A stretch of 64,000 bases of DNA from Verrucomicrobium spinosum DSM 4136 = JCM 18804 (GCF_000172155.1 NZ_ABIZ01000001.1:6791105-6855104), one strand, 5' to 3'. Positions 50,472-59,719 are shown, counted from the stretch's first letter. Numbers and translations: made by a program. The notes: generated from the letters alone by a model not told the origin.

Positions 50472-51416
50472 TCAGGAATTGAGTTGTGTATTTGTTATTT
50501 CCGTTTCCTTCGCATTGTTCGCCTCGCTAGCTCGTGCCTCACTGGCGGCCATACGCTCCTGCTCTCTAAGACGGTCACGCCGGTAAACTTCAAACAGGTA
50601 GCTGTTCTCGTCCACGGAAGCCCAACCTCCCCCTCCATATCTGAAGAAGGAGCTTCGAAAAGAGTATCTGAACTTTTCTCGGTTTTGAATCAACCGCCCT
50701 AGCTTTAGGGATTCCATCACCGGCTCGCATGTCATCACCGGATCCGCCGCCACTGCCGCTCTCAACAGTTGCAGGCATTTACTCAGCCAACCAAGAAGAC
50801 GGTGCATTGCTGCATTGTACTCTCGCTGCTCAATTTTTTCGGACCGCCTCACCTCTACCATCTCAAGACCAATTTCCAACATCATGCCCGGCAGCCAGTT
50901 CTTTACCTTCTCCCGCGCCTCGGCCTTGCGAGCGAAGGGTGGATACTCATCTTCTTTCCCGCAACCACACCAAACATTTGCCGCCTGGAGAAAGACCAAC
51001 GCCGCGGGCTTGCATCGATCCAGCGCGGCCAGCAGCAGTCGCTCCTGAAGCTGGAGATACTCGGCAAAGGACGTCTTCTGCCCTTTGAGCTCCCAGCGCC
51101 GGTGCATGATCGAGGCCCATGCTGCATCGATCAACTCCACCCCCACTCTCTTGGCCAGCTGCTCTTCGGTAAAGCGTCCATCCCACCGTGGATACACCAC
51201 CATGAGACGCATCCGCGCCGCATCCACCCCCAGGGTGATGTGCGCGGGCACACCGTCAGACTCCGCCTCCTCCTCAGTAAAGTACTCGGCCAGCTCCACC
51301 CCGAGCTTCTTCAGGAGCGGCTCCGCCTGACGCAGCAGCTTCTGCCCAGGCTCCTGCTGGTTGTACACCGGCGTCCACCACCAGGGCATCCCGGGCCTTC
51401 TGTTCCCCTCTGTCAT
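50472..51416 (-). CDS. tandem ELID-family protein, right array copy 3
   Basis: 314 aa. It has TEEQLAKR in place of TEERLAKR, the Gly-rich FRYGGGGWASVDEN block, and a left-array-type tail (FEVYRRDRLREQ ... TNTQLNS). It is therefore a mosaic of the two subtypes seen in the arrays. Confidence 0.85.
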   Translation of the reverse strand: MTEGNRRPGMPWWWTPVYNQQEPGQKLLRQAEPLLKKLGVELAEYFTEEEAESDGVPAHITLGVDAARMRLMVVYPRWDGRFTEEQLAKRVGVELIDAAWASIMHRRWELKGQKTSFAEYLQLQERLLLAALDRCKPAALVFLQAANVWCGCGKEDEYPPFARKAEAREKVKNWLPGMMLEIGLEMVEVRRSEKIEQREYNAAMHRLLGWLSKCLQLLRAAVAADPVMTCEPVMESLKLGRLIQNREKFRYSFRSSFFRYGGGGWASVDENSYLFEVYRRDRLREQERMAASEARASEANNAKETEITNTQLNS

Positions 51417-51421
51417 CGCAT

Positions 51422-51450
51422 AAACTGCGGCTTAAACCCAGATTTGTCAA
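51422..51450 (-). promoter_or_regulatory. promoter-like element of right array copy 3
   Basis: TTGACA at 51445-51450, CAGTTT at 51422-51427. Confidence 0.45.
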
Positions 51451-51473
51451 ACAGCGAAGCAACCCTTCCCCTT

Positions 51474-52427
51474 TCAGGAATTGAGTTGTGTATTTGTTAT
51501 TTCCGTTTCCTCCGCATTGTTCGCCTCGCTAGCTCGTGCCCCATTGGCGGCCATCCGCTCCTGCTCTCTAAGACGGTCACGCCGGTAAATTTCAAACAGG
51601 TAGCTGTTCTCATCCACGGAGGCCCAGCCCCGCGCACAGCCATCTTCGCCGTACCTAAACATACTGCTGCGATACGAATAGTATGTGTATTCGCGATTTT
51701 GGATCACCCGCCCCAGCTTGAGAGCCTCGGTTATCGGTTTGCATGTCGTAGCGGGATCCGCTGCCGCAGCTCTCAGTAGTTGCAGGCATTTACTCAGCCA
51801 ACCAAGAAGACGGTGCATTGCTGCATTGTACTCTCGCTGCTCAATTTTTTTGGACCGCCTCACCTCTACCATCTCAAGACCAATTTCCAACATCATCCCC
51901 GGTAACCAATTATGAACCTTCTCCCGTGCCTCGGCCTTGCGGGTGAAGGGGGGATACTCATCCTCCTTTCCCTTTCCACACCAGATGTTGGCCGCCTGGA
52001 GAAAGACCAACGCCGCGGGCTTGCAACGATCCAGCGCGGCCAGCAGCAGCCGCTCCTGATGCTGCAGATACTCGGCAAAGGACGTCTTCTGCCCTTTGAG
52101 CTCCCAGCGCCGGTGCATGATCGAGGCCCATGCTGCATCGATCAACTCCACCCCCACTCTCTTGGCCAGCCGCTCTTCGGTAAAGCGTCCATCCCACCGA
52201 GGATACACCACCATGAGACGCATCCGCGCCGCATCCACCCCCAGGGTGATGTGCGCGGGCACACCGCCCGCCTCCGCCTCCTCCTCAGTAAAGTACTCGG
52301 CCAGCTCCACCCCTAGCTCCTTCAGCAACGACTCTGTCTGACGCAGCAGCTTCTGCCCAGGCTCCTGCTGGTTGTACACCGGCGTCCACCACCAGGGCAT
52401 CCCGGGCCTTCTGTTCCCCTCTGTCAT
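51474..52427 (-). CDS. tandem ELID-family protein, right array copy 4
   Basis: 317 aa, close to left array copy 2 over its length (FRYGEDGCARGWASVDEN, TNTQLNS end) but with a changed N-terminal helix (RQTESLLKELG in place of RQAEPLLKKLG). Confidence 0.85.
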   Translation of the reverse strand: MTEGNRRPGMPWWWTPVYNQQEPGQKLLRQTESLLKELGVELAEYFTEEEAEAGGVPAHITLGVDAARMRLMVVYPRWDGRFTEERLAKRVGVELIDAAWASIMHRRWELKGQKTSFAEYLQHQERLLLAALDRCKPAALVFLQAANIWCGKGKEDEYPPFTRKAEAREKVHNWLPGMMLEIGLEMVEVRRSKKIEQREYNAAMHRLLGWLSKCLQLLRAAAADPATTCKPITEALKLGRVIQNREYTYYSYRSSMFRYGEDGCARGWASVDENSYLFEIYRRDRLREQERMAANGARASEANNAEETEITNTQLNS

Positions 52428-52432
52428 CGCAT

Positions 52433-52461
52433 AAATTGCGACTCAAACCCGGATTTGTCAA
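52433..52461 (-). promoter_or_regulatory. promoter-like element of right array copy 4
   Basis: TTGACA at 52456-52461, CAATTT at 52433-52438. Confidence 0.45.
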
Positions 52462-52483
52462 ACGACGGAGCAATCCCTCCCCT

Positions 52484-53428
52484 TCAGGCAATGGGTTGAG
52501 TAGTCGTTACTTCCTGTACTGATGATTCACTCGTTTCCTCGATGCCACCTTCGCTCTTGGCAGACTCTGCTGCCGACTGCTTTAGATAATGTTGGCGGTA
52601 AAACTCGAAAAACTTGCTGGTCTCGTCCACCGAGGCCCAGCCTCCTCCTCCATATCTGAAAAAGGAACACCGATACGAATCGAGTAAAAACTCGCGATTT
52701 TGAATGATCCGGCCTAATCTAAGAGCCTCTTTCAGGGGCTCACATGCCATGCCCGGATCGGCAACCGCCGTCCTGAGTATCTGCAAGCATTGGCGCAGCC
52801 ACGCCCCTATCCGATGCATCGCCGGATTGTACTCTCTCTGATGGATTCGCTTGCGATTCCTCAATCTCGCCATCACGACCCCTATTTCCGTCATCATGCC
52901 CGGAAGCCAGTTCTTTACCTTCTCCCGGGCCTCGGCCTTGCGGGCGAAGGGTGGATACTCATCCTCCTTTCCGCAACCACACCAGATGTTTGCTGCCTCT
53001 AAAAAAACCGGCGACGCGGGCTTGCAACGATCCAGCGCGGCCAGCAGCAGTCGCTCCTGAAATTGGATGTACTCAGCAAAAGTTGTCTTCTGCCCTTTGA
53101 GCTCCCAGCGCCGGTGCATGATCGAGGCCCACGCTGCATCGATCAACTCCACTCCCACCCGCTGCGCCATCTTTTCATCCGTATAACGCCCATCCCACCG
53201 CGGATAAACCACCATGAGGCGCATCCGCACCGCATCCACCCCCAGAGTGATGTGCGCAGGCACTCCGCCCGCCTCCGCCTCCTCCTCAGTGAGGTACTCG
53301 GCCAGCTCCACCCCGAGCTTCTTCAGGAATGGCTCTGCCTGACGCAGCAGCTTCTGCCCCCTCTCCTGCTCGTTGTACACTGGCGTCCACCACCAGGGCA
53401 TCCCGGGCCTTCTGTTCCCCTCTGTCAT
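52484..53428 (-). CDS. tandem ELID-family protein, right array copy 5 (nearest polyvalent gene)
   Basis: 314 aa and the most divergent member: AEYLTEEEAEAGG, RYTDEKMAQRVGVELIDAAW, RKRIHQREYNPAMHRIGAW and a KFFEFYRQHYLKQ tail. It occupies the same position relative to the polyvalent gene as 3528-4481, but the two are not each other's closest match, so the arrays have been reshuffled since duplication. Confidence 0.85.
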   Translation of the reverse strand: MTEGNRRPGMPWWWTPVYNEQERGQKLLRQAEPFLKKLGVELAEYLTEEEAEAGGVPAHITLGVDAVRMRLMVVYPRWDGRYTDEKMAQRVGVELIDAAWASIMHRRWELKGQKTTFAEYIQFQERLLLAALDRCKPASPVFLEAANIWCGCGKEDEYPPFARKAEAREKVKNWLPGMMTEIGVVMARLRNRKRIHQREYNPAMHRIGAWLRQCLQILRTAVADPGMACEPLKEALRLGRIIQNREFLLDSYRCSFFRYGGGGWASVDETSKFFEFYRQHYLKQSAAESAKSEGGIEETSESSVQEVTTTQPIA

Positions 53429-53433
53429 CGCAC

Positions 53434-53462
53434 AAATTGCGGCTCAAACCCCCATCTGTCAA
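53434..53462 (-). promoter_or_regulatory. promoter-like element of right array copy 5
   Basis: TTGACA at 53457-53462, CAATTT at 53434-53439; the 5 nt before ATG read GTGCG instead of ATGCG. Confidence 0.45.
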
Positions 53463-53486
53463 ACACAGACCACAGGCAGATGCATG

Positions 53487-56400
53487 TTATTCCCGGACCT
53501 TGATGATCTTGGCGCCATCAAGCCCGTCTTTGAGGATTCGCTGACTGGAGAGCGTTTCCTGCACCGGGCCATGGGGGGTGTTTATTGCATTCGCGGAGGT
53601 GAACACGGCGTGGATGTCGCCATTGACATAACATCTGACATAGATCCGCGCCCCTTTGTGCTCCAGGATAAGATCGTAGTCCGCTACGGTCTGCACCATC
53701 GCCGGCAGAGACAGGGATTTCTCCGGCTTCAATATTCTGGGGCCCGTCTTGTAGCTGTCTGTCACAGCATGAGAAGCCACCAGATGCTTCGCCCTCGTTC
53801 TCAAGCCGTCCTTCTTCTGCCCCTCCGGATGCGCCAGCAGGATGCGCCCCGTCCCAGGGGCATCCACCACGGGATGATCCCGCAGGAACTGCTCTGCCTG
53901 ATCGATCAGGGCCTCGTCTGCGAGATTCGCATCCAGCACGGGCAGCGAGTCCTTGGCCCTGGGCAGATGCTTCTTCACCTTGTCAAACACCGCCCCTGCC
54001 TTCAATTCCGGTGGCAGCGGTGTCTTCTGGTTCTGATGCCACTCCGTCACCTTCTCGGGACTCAGGATGTAGCTCTGCGCACTGCTGTAGATCATTCCGC
54101 GCTGCGGTGGTAGTTTTTTGCCTAGATGGTGTTCCCAACGCGCCGACCTTAGTTTGCTCTCATAGAGCACTTCTCCACTAAACATTCGCCGTACATCCTC
54201 CAACTCCATCCCCACCAGCCCACTCACCTGATGCTCCACCGCGCCTGAGCGGGATCGATGCAACAGCACCTCTGCCAGCACGGGTCGGCCCTCCTCCAGA
54301 TACGGCGTGAGCACGCGCACGCTGTAGGGCGGGGTTCGAGGTCCAAACACGGCGATCGGCCGCAGCAGGTGATCCACCAGCGCCTGTTTCTCCTCCGGGT
54401 TGAGCTTCAAACGGTCCATGTCTGCAAAGACCTTGGGCAGCACGGCCAGCGGTGCCCCGCCCGGTGCCCCCGCAGCAGTGAGCACCGTGGGCTGTACGCC
54501 AGTGAGGACCACAGGCAGCGCCGGCACGGCAGCCTGCGCCACCTGGCCCTGGAAACCACGCACCCCCTCCCCGGTGGGGGTGAAGAGCCCGGTCATGTCT
54601 GGCGCAGTCTCCGGCACCTCCAGGCGCAGCATGGCGGGCGGTGGGCCATCTCCCCAGGAGGGGGCGCCGTAGTACTCCGTGGCCTCCGCATCCCACGGGG
54701 AGGGAGAGATATCGCGCCCCTCCAGAATGGCCTCCGTATCCCGGATGGCCTGGTTCAGCAGCGGGCTGGCGTTCTCTGGCCGGGCGGCCAGCTTCTTCAG
54801 CCCACGCAGGGCCTTGCGCATCCAGTCCCGCAGGCGGCGCATGGTGCGGGCAAAGACGTGCTCAGAGAGGCGACCGCCCTCCCGCATCTGGATGAGCTGA
54901 CGCGCCAGTTCGGTGACCATGCCGCTCAGGCCACCGTCCACCGCGGCCCGCGCCTGGTCATAGCTGGTGTAGAGCGGCCCGGTCTGCGTACGCCCCTGGC
55001 CGTGATAGATGTTCACCGTATTGAGCAGCGCCTCCCGCCCTGCCTCGGTAAGCTCCAGTTCCTCCAGGATGCGTCCCTCCTCATGCCGCAGATGGTCCTG
55101 AAAGGTGCGCCCCTGGGGATCGCGCCGCCACTGCTCCCGCAGGGCCGCAATCCACGCGGCATGGATGAGCTCCTCCCGCGTGATGGCTGCCGCCAGCGCG
55201 GCCGTGGTGCCCGGCTCCAGCCGCGGGCGCACCACCACCAGGCGCCGGCCATCGCGTGAAACACCCACAGAGATGTGCCCGGGGATGCCGCGCGCTGCGG
55301 CCTCTGCCTCCGTGTGAATTTCCTCGATCCCCAGCCCCAGGTGCTGGAAGAGCGCGGAGGAGGCCGCGAAAGCCTCCTCAAAGTACTGGGCCGCCCTCTC
55401 CCGCGAGGCTGGAGCCGCCAGCCCCGTGTTGCCGGTGCCCGCTGGTGCCGGAGCCGCCCCCAGCGGATCCTCTGCCTGCGACGGCGCTCCAGACAGCCCC
55501 TGTGAGGCAGACAGAACTTGATCCTGACTCTGCCCCTGCTCCCCCGACTGCCCTTGCGGCTGAGATTTCGGCTGAGATTGTGGCTGCGGCTTGCGCTTGA
55601 GCTCGATCTCTGCCGTCACTCCCGGCCCGAGGTAGGCCGCGTAGTCCTGCGCACGATCCCGTGCAAAGTCCTCCACCCCTTCGTTCAGGGTGTGGAATCC
55701 GGCCAGCATCTCACCGGAAGCATCCCGCAGGGTGACGATGGCATCCGCCTCATTCCAATGCGGCACACCGTACCCCAGATACTCACCGATGTTGTCCGAG
55801 AGCGCAGCCTCACGCAGCGCAGCCGACGCCGCGGCAGGATCTGCGGTGCCAGCGATGGTGCCCACCAGATCCAGATCTGCCACCACCAGATGGCCGTCGA
55901 ACGCCTCCACATGCAGACCGGGAAACTCCCTGCCCAGAGCCTGCGCCAGCGGCGCAGCCTCGTCCCCCAGGTACTCGTGAAACGCCGGCTTGCGCCCCGC
56001 GGCCACCGCCGCGATCTCTGCCGGCGCTATGCGCTGCCGCCAGGCTTCGGCAACGGGGGAAGAAACTTCGGCCGGAAGCCCTGCGTAAACTTCCCGGAAG
56101 CTTCTTGATGCTGCTTCTCCAGCTCCTCTGGCGTCAACACCCGGCCGCTCACGCTGCCAGTCTTGGGGTCGAAGGCGAGGCTGACCGCTTCGCCCTGATC
56201 GAGCGCCTTCTTCAGATGGGCGGGTAGAGCCATGATGTTCATTTTCGTTTTCAAGGTTTGAATTGTCAACCGGGTCCAGGGGGAACGCCCCCATCATTTC
56301 CTGCGCCGCTGGCTGGGTGGCAGGCTGCGCCTGAGTGCCTGCCGGGGTGGCGGCAACATTCGACCGGGCGGCAGAATCCGCACTTTCCGCGAACCTCTGG

Positions 56401-56513
56401 TCGGCAGCTGTTGCCTTAGCCAGATTCACAGCCAAGCTATCCTGGAGCGGAGCACATCGGCCATCGTCTGCCGGATCCCACTGCCTTCGAGTCCTAAGCC
56501 CCCTTGTCGTCAC
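53487..56513 (-). CDS. large polyvalent protein, copy 2, full C-terminus
   Basis: A 1008-aa frame; from about residue 67 (PAAQEMMGAFPLDPVDNSN) it is nearly identical to 4744-7686, but it retains the last ~69 residues (QTVADYDLILEHKGARIYVR to KIIKVRE), a BECR-like C-terminal domain. EELIHAAW is present near residue 470. The N-terminal LPD-like module is reduced to a remnant in another frame (MADVLRSR), and the first ~65 residues are partly shadow. The DNA match to copy 1 ends abruptly at 56316 (7366 in copy 1). As in the left locus it is followed by four complete array genes. Confidence 0.7.
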   Translation of the reverse strand: MTTRGLRTRRQWDPADDGRCAPLQDSLAVNLAKATAADQRFAESADSAARSNVAATPAGTQAQPATQPAAQEMMGAFPLDPVDNSNLENENEHHGSTRPSEEGARSGRSGQPRLRPQDWQRERPGVDARGAGEAASRSFREVYAGLPAEVSSPVAEAWRQRIAPAEIAAVAAGRKPAFHEYLGDEAAPLAQALGREFPGLHVEAFDGHLVVADLDLVGTIAGTADPAAASAALREAALSDNIGEYLGYGVPHWNEADAIVTLRDASGEMLAGFHTLNEGVEDFARDRAQDYAAYLGPGVTAEIELKRKPQPQSQPKSQPQGQSGEQGQSQDQVLSASQGLSGAPSQAEDPLGAAPAPAGTGNTGLAAPASRERAAQYFEEAFAASSALFQHLGLGIEEIHTEAEAAARGIPGHISVGVSRDGRRLVVVRPRLEPGTTAALAAAITREELIHAAWIAALREQWRRDPQGRTFQDHLRHEEGRILEELELTEAGREALLNTVNIYHGQGRTQTGPLYTSYDQARAAVDGGLSGMVTELARQLIQMREGGRLSEHVFARTMRRLRDWMRKALRGLKKLAARPENASPLLNQAIRDTEAILEGRDISPSPWDAEATEYYGAPSWGDGPPPAMLRLEVPETAPDMTGLFTPTGEGVRGFQGQVAQAAVPALPVVLTGVQPTVLTAAGAPGGAPLAVLPKVFADMDRLKLNPEEKQALVDHLLRPIAVFGPRTPPYSVRVLTPYLEEGRPVLAEVLLHRSRSGAVEHQVSGLVGMELEDVRRMFSGEVLYESKLRSARWEHHLGKKLPPQRGMIYSSAQSYILSPEKVTEWHQNQKTPLPPELKAGAVFDKVKKHLPRAKDSLPVLDANLADEALIDQAEQFLRDHPVVDAPGTGRILLAHPEGQKKDGLRTRAKHLVASHAVTDSYKTGPRILKPEKSLSLPAMVQTVADYDLILEHKGARIYVRCYVNGDIHAVFTSANAINTPHGPVQETLSSQRILKDGLDGAKIIKVRE
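56027..56269 (-). CDS. small ORF overlapping polyvalent copy 2
   Basis: An 80-aa ORF, the twin of 7077-7319 (two conservative differences: EKQ for EMQ, SGKF for SRKF). It ends in TAG within RIA of the polyvalent frame. Confidence 0.45.
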   Translation of the reverse strand: MTIQTLKTKMNIMALPAHLKKALDQGEAVSLAFDPKTGSVSGRVLTPEELEKQHQEASGKFTQGFRPKFLPPLPKPGGSA

Positions 56514-56582
56514 GTTCCTCCATACGCCACGTGGACGCGTTCACCTGACGCGCCGTGGGAAAGACACCAGCGACAACGCCCT

Positions 56583-57134
56583 TCAACGGGACTCCGCATC
56601 CAGCAACTTCATCACTTCACGGCGCTCTTGCTCGCTGTTGAAGAGAAAATGGATGTCGATGGGCACCATGGTGCCATCTTCCGCCTCAATCCAGTTTTCG
56701 GACTTGGCATCCATGATGATCAACGTGCCCGCCACCGGATCATCAAACTCAAAGCTTGCGCTCCGCGAATTGGGAAGATCTTCCCTCATGCCAAGATCGC
56801 TCGCATGCCTGACGATGTCATCGTAGTCAGGATGGGATCCTTTCACCCAGGGCTGCGACACAACAATGTGCAGCACGTTCTCCTCTGGCCGGGCACGTGA
56901 CGGTGCCATGAAAAATCCTTCCAGTTCCACCTGATCACCCAGGAAGCGATTGGCCAGCATATGATCCGTGAGATACTCATACACGGTTGATGTCGCCAGC
57001 ATGGGGATCGATACCACCTTCACACCCCGCTGCGTCGCCGCATCGTAGGCCACTTGATGCTCGCCCCCCTGCTTGACGTTAAGGGGGACGATTGGCCTTG
57101 ATCCACGCGGCCACCGATGCCCCATCCATCATCA
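56583..57134 (-). pseudogene. kinase-like module, frameshifted near its start
   Basis: The ORF 56583-57125 holds a PolyVal-type kinase from KQGGEHQVAYDAATQRG to LIIMDAKSENW (catalytic-loop-like) and MVPIDIHFLF. The natural N-terminus (MMDGASVAAWIKANRPP) is in another frame, starting at ATG 57132. That frame ends in TAA at 57079-57081, and a 1-nt change at a G5/C5 run (57083-57087) would join it to the kinase. The ATG shares TGATG with the stop of the preceding small ORF. A copy of its C-terminal end (REVMQLLDAESRCRALTR) is seen on the + strand at 60260-60330. Confidence 0.6.
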
Positions 57135-57329
57135 GTCCTGCCCGCTCTGCCCGCTGCTGGAGGACAGCGGCTTCGAGCTTGCCGAGCTCGGTTTCTTCAT
57201 ACGTGTTTCCACTTGTTCCAGGGTGAGATGCGGTTGCTTGCTCAACATGCTGCGTCGTGCTCTGGAAAAGTACTCGGCCACCGTCTCGCTGGGATGCTTC
57301 GACGGCTCGTTCTTTGGAGCTGGGTCCAT
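57132..57329 (-). CDS. small ORF coupled to kinase
   Basis: 65 aa, MDPAPKNEPSKHPSETVAEY start, FSRARRSMLSKQPHLTLEQ, Ser-rich tail. It ends in TGA overlapping the ATG of the kinase (TGATG). This is the one case where the small ORF and kinase are arranged as two coupled genes rather than nested frames, and it supports the small ORFs as real genes. Confidence 0.5.
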   Translation of the reverse strand: MDPAPKNEPSKHPSETVAEYFSRARRSMLSKQPHLTLEQVETRMKKPSSASSKPLSSSSGQSGQD

Positions 57330-57599
57330 TCAGGTAAAAGCTACGGGTTGTTTGGCTTGAGTCAAGAAGCTGTCGTCGTTGAGGTGCAGTGTGTTGCTAT
57401 CGTTAGCAGGCGCATCCGCCCGTTTCTTTTGCGAACCTGATCCCGATGCGCTCTCGTTCGATGCTTGAGAAAACTTGAGCCGCTTTGCTGGTCCAGCTTC
57501 CGGTGCCGAAATCTCACCGCGCACCTCCAGACCCAGTGCTCTCCGGTCGAGGTCTGCCGTTAGCTGGCTGGCGAATTTAATCACCCACTTCCGCGTCAT
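57330..57599 (-). pseudogene. remnant of zincin-like module tail
   Basis: 89 aa. ASQLTADLDRRALGLEVR matches the end of the HExxGH module (compare 9150-9220), followed by a KRLKFSQASNE linker. The zincin-like core is absent. Confidence 0.5.
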
Positions 57600-57682
57600 A
57601 GCATCGGGCGATGAAGCGTTGTTGCCTCTATGCTCGCCTAGTTAGCGCAAGTCTGTTAGGAGGAGCCTTCCAGGTTTAAGTG

Positions 57683-57838
57683 CTACGCTCCCGCAGGCTC
57701 CTGAGCCTGCGACTGATTCTGCTCTTTCTCCAGTTTGAGTCTGGCCTGAAACTCGGCGCGGACCTGGGCCTCCACTTCACCCGCATTTTCGTTGAACTTA
57801 CCGTACTTGAGTGCGCCAAGTGCATCATTGACAGCCAT
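57683..57838 (-). CDS. small ORF behind zeta-like toxin
   Basis: 51 aa from ATG 57838 (MAVNDALGALKYGKFNENAG; Gln-rich C-terminus; TAG). The frame is protein-like further upstream (SFEFRDISKYLAPEVIREQ), overlapping the last ~20 codons of the zeta-like gene in another frame. It could be a small antitoxin-like gene or the original C-terminus of the kinase after a frameshift. Confidence 0.4.
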   Translation of the reverse strand: MAVNDALGALKYGKFNENAGEVEAQVRAEFQARLKLEKEQNQSQAQEPAGA

Positions 57839-57849
57839 CTGTTCTCTGA

Positions 57850-58785
57850 TCACTTCAGGGGCGAGGTATTTGGAAATGTCCCGGAACTCAAAGCTAATGG
57901 TGTTGCTCCTCTCTTGGTGATGATATCCCAGATATCGCGATTTGCAATTTCAATTTGTCCATCCCGAGACTCCTTGCTGACAACAAGCTTCACCTCATGG
58001 GTACTTGTATCGTACAAATGGGCTCTATCAACAAGGCTCACATAGTCCTTGATGGGCTGGTTGAACCCCTGGTGGGCTTCGAGGAGTCTGTTGGAAGGAA
58101 TCCAGCGGCCTGACTTCTTTGCCCGAACGGCAGCGCGGGTTTCGGCTTCATGAACATCAATTGTAACGCCGAGGAGCTGCACTTGAAACCCTGCCTGGTG
58201 CCATCGGTTGAAATGACGCAAGGCACTTTCACGACGGCTCAATGTGCTGTCATAGATGATATGGGGGCGCTGCCCGACTGGTAACGCGAGCACTGCATCC
58301 ATCAGAGCACCAGAAATCTGACTGGCCTCCTGGTGCACCAACTCCGAAGCCCCACTGTCTCCAGCTTGCACGATTCGATCAAATTCAGGGATGAGCTCTG
58401 CGATGTCATCTGGATTTACCGTCACGGCACCTTCCACGGTAGTCAGACCCGACTTGCGGAGGGCATCCAGGACGGTGCTCTTGCCTGAGGCACCCCCTCC
58501 TGCCGCTGCCGTTACGGTGGGCAGGGCTCCTTCCTGCACCGGCGCACCCGTGCCTAGGAAATAGTTCACAATGACTTGTCTCAATTCTCTTCGTGGAAAT
58601 TCCAGGCCAACTGGAAGCAATCCAGCGCGCACCAGTACATGGCCTTCATCCAAAATCGCAGTTTTCTTTTCACGAGTGGGTTGCAGAAGGGGATACCCAT
58701 CGGGCGGCGTGCGTGGCGGCACAGGGAGACCGCGTTTGTCCAGCGTCACGTCTGCGCCAAAGGCCTTCAAGATTCTAGGATCCAC
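57850..58785 (-). CDS. zeta-toxin-like P-loop kinase
   Basis: 311 aa, GTG start; the frame is open upstream to a TAG in an RLQFS linker (near 58852). A Walker A motif (GGGASGKSTVLDAL) lies near residue 96, followed by NPDDIAELIPEF, HIIYDSTLSRRES and a basic RAKKSGRWIPSNRLLEAH segment, the order seen in zeta/PezT kinases, which phosphorylate UDP-N-acetylglucosamine. The TAG between linker and domain means it is currently detached from a polyvalent carrier. No epsilon-type antitoxin is recognised; the only small gene is 57683-57838. Confidence 0.7.
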   Translation of the reverse strand: MDPRILKAFGADVTLDKRGLPVPPRTPPDGYPLLQPTREKKTAILDEGHVLVRAGLLPVGLEFPRRELRQVIVNYFLGTGAPVQEGALPTVTAAAGGGASGKSTVLDALRKSGLTTVEGAVTVNPDDIAELIPEFDRIVQAGDSGASELVHQEASQISGALMDAVLALPVGQRPHIIYDSTLSRRESALRHFNRWHQAGFQVQLLGVTIDVHEAETRAAVRAKKSGRWIPSNRLLEAHQGFNQPIKDYVSLVDRAHLYDTSTHEVKLVVSKESRDGQIEIANRDIWDIITKRGATPLALSSGTFPNTSPLK

Positions 58786-58851
58786 TTCGCTCTCGCGATT
58801 CGCCGCACCAGCCCCACCTTCAGGAGAGTCTCCGCCAGCATCCGCGCTCTA

Positions 58852-58925
58852 GGAAAACTGCAGCCGGGCGTCCGGCCCCGTCCCGTTCCTGCCTGCCGGG
58901 GCGCAGGCATCTGCGGAAGAGCCTC
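58852..58925 (-). pseudogene. kinase-tail fragment at inversion breakpoint
   Basis: The - strand encodes a piece of the kinase tail and its RLQFS linker (compare 12905-12980), ending in TAG. At about 58926 the sequence switches to + strand toxin code (PPQPSLNETLG). Confidence 0.55.
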
Positions 58926-58972
58926 CGCCACAACCCAGTCTGAACGAGACGCTGGGAACCCCCGGCACGCCG

Positions 58973-59719
58973 TTGCGAAGCCTTCTGGACAGGCGGGGGG
59001 CAGGTGATCTGGACACCCACGTCTTCACCAAGGAACAGGCGCAGCAGTTAGTGACCCTGCTCAAGCAAGATGCCCCTCCGAAGCTGGACACTCTGGTGCG
59101 AGGTATCACGGGTGACAATACTCACAGCAGTGAGCAGATCCGGACGATCGTGGAGGAGTTCGCCAGCTTCCTGCCCCCGGCGCTGGCCAGACAGCTTGCC
59201 AAACATCCTGTGGCCATCGCCTTTGACCAGAAATTGGCCAAGAAAGTCGCAGTTTATCGCCCTGAAGACAACAGTAATGCGGTGAATCCCCTGGCACCTG
59301 ATCTGCCGACATTGCGCCGCACTCTCTTCCATGAGTTGGTACACTGGGCACACCTCAAAGGTCCGTCGTCCTTCAGAGACCGGGTAACCGCCCTGACTTC
59401 ACGACGTACTGGAGGCTTTGAGGAACCGCAACTTATCCTCTACTCGAGCACCGGAAAGCTCTATGGCCCTAAAGTGCGGGGCATGCGGGACGACTGGGCT
59501 GATCTTAGTGGCAATGAATATGCAGGGAGAATTTATCCCAAGGGGGGCGTTTCCGATGCCGTTGAGGTGCCTGCTGTACATCTGGAAAAACTAGCCGACA
59601 GTCCCGAAGAGCTTATGTCCCATCTCAACCACCGGAGCGTGATCACCGGGAGGCTCGCATGGCGGGAGGCCTTCTTGACCTGCCTGAATCTCTTCTTACC
59701 TCCTTCAACAAATCCATGA
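58973..59719 (+). CDS. HELVH zincin-like metallopeptidase effector, copy 3 (inverted)
   Basis: 248 aa from TTG (58973), with homologous code reaching back to about 58926. It matches 16827-17600 on the other strand: EQAQQLVTLLKQDAPPKLDT, RRTLFHELVHWAHLKG (~residue 120) and WREAFLTCLNLFLPPS. The opening has changed (LLDRRGAGDL for LLDKLGVRDL). It lacks any delivery module and start ATG, so it is a displaced toxin fragment. The stop overlaps the immunity ATG (ATGA). Confidence 0.65.
   Translation: MRSLLDRRGAGDLDTHVFTKEQAQQLVTLLKQDAPPKLDTLVRGITGDNTHSSEQIRTIVEEFASFLPPALARQLAKHPVAIAFDQKLAKKVAVYRPEDNSNAVNPLAPDLPTLRRTLFHELVHWAHLKGPSSFRDRVTALTSRRTGGFEEPQLILYSSTGKLYGPKVRGMRDDWADLSGNEYAGRIYPKGGVSDAVEVPAVHLEKLADSPEELMSHLNHRSVITGRLAWREAFLTCLNLFLPPSTNP

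Noticed and set aside
57680-58045. 121-aa + strand ORF opposite the zeta-like toxin
   Set aside because: Leu/Arg/Phe-rich antisense shadow of the small - strand ORF and the kinase end.
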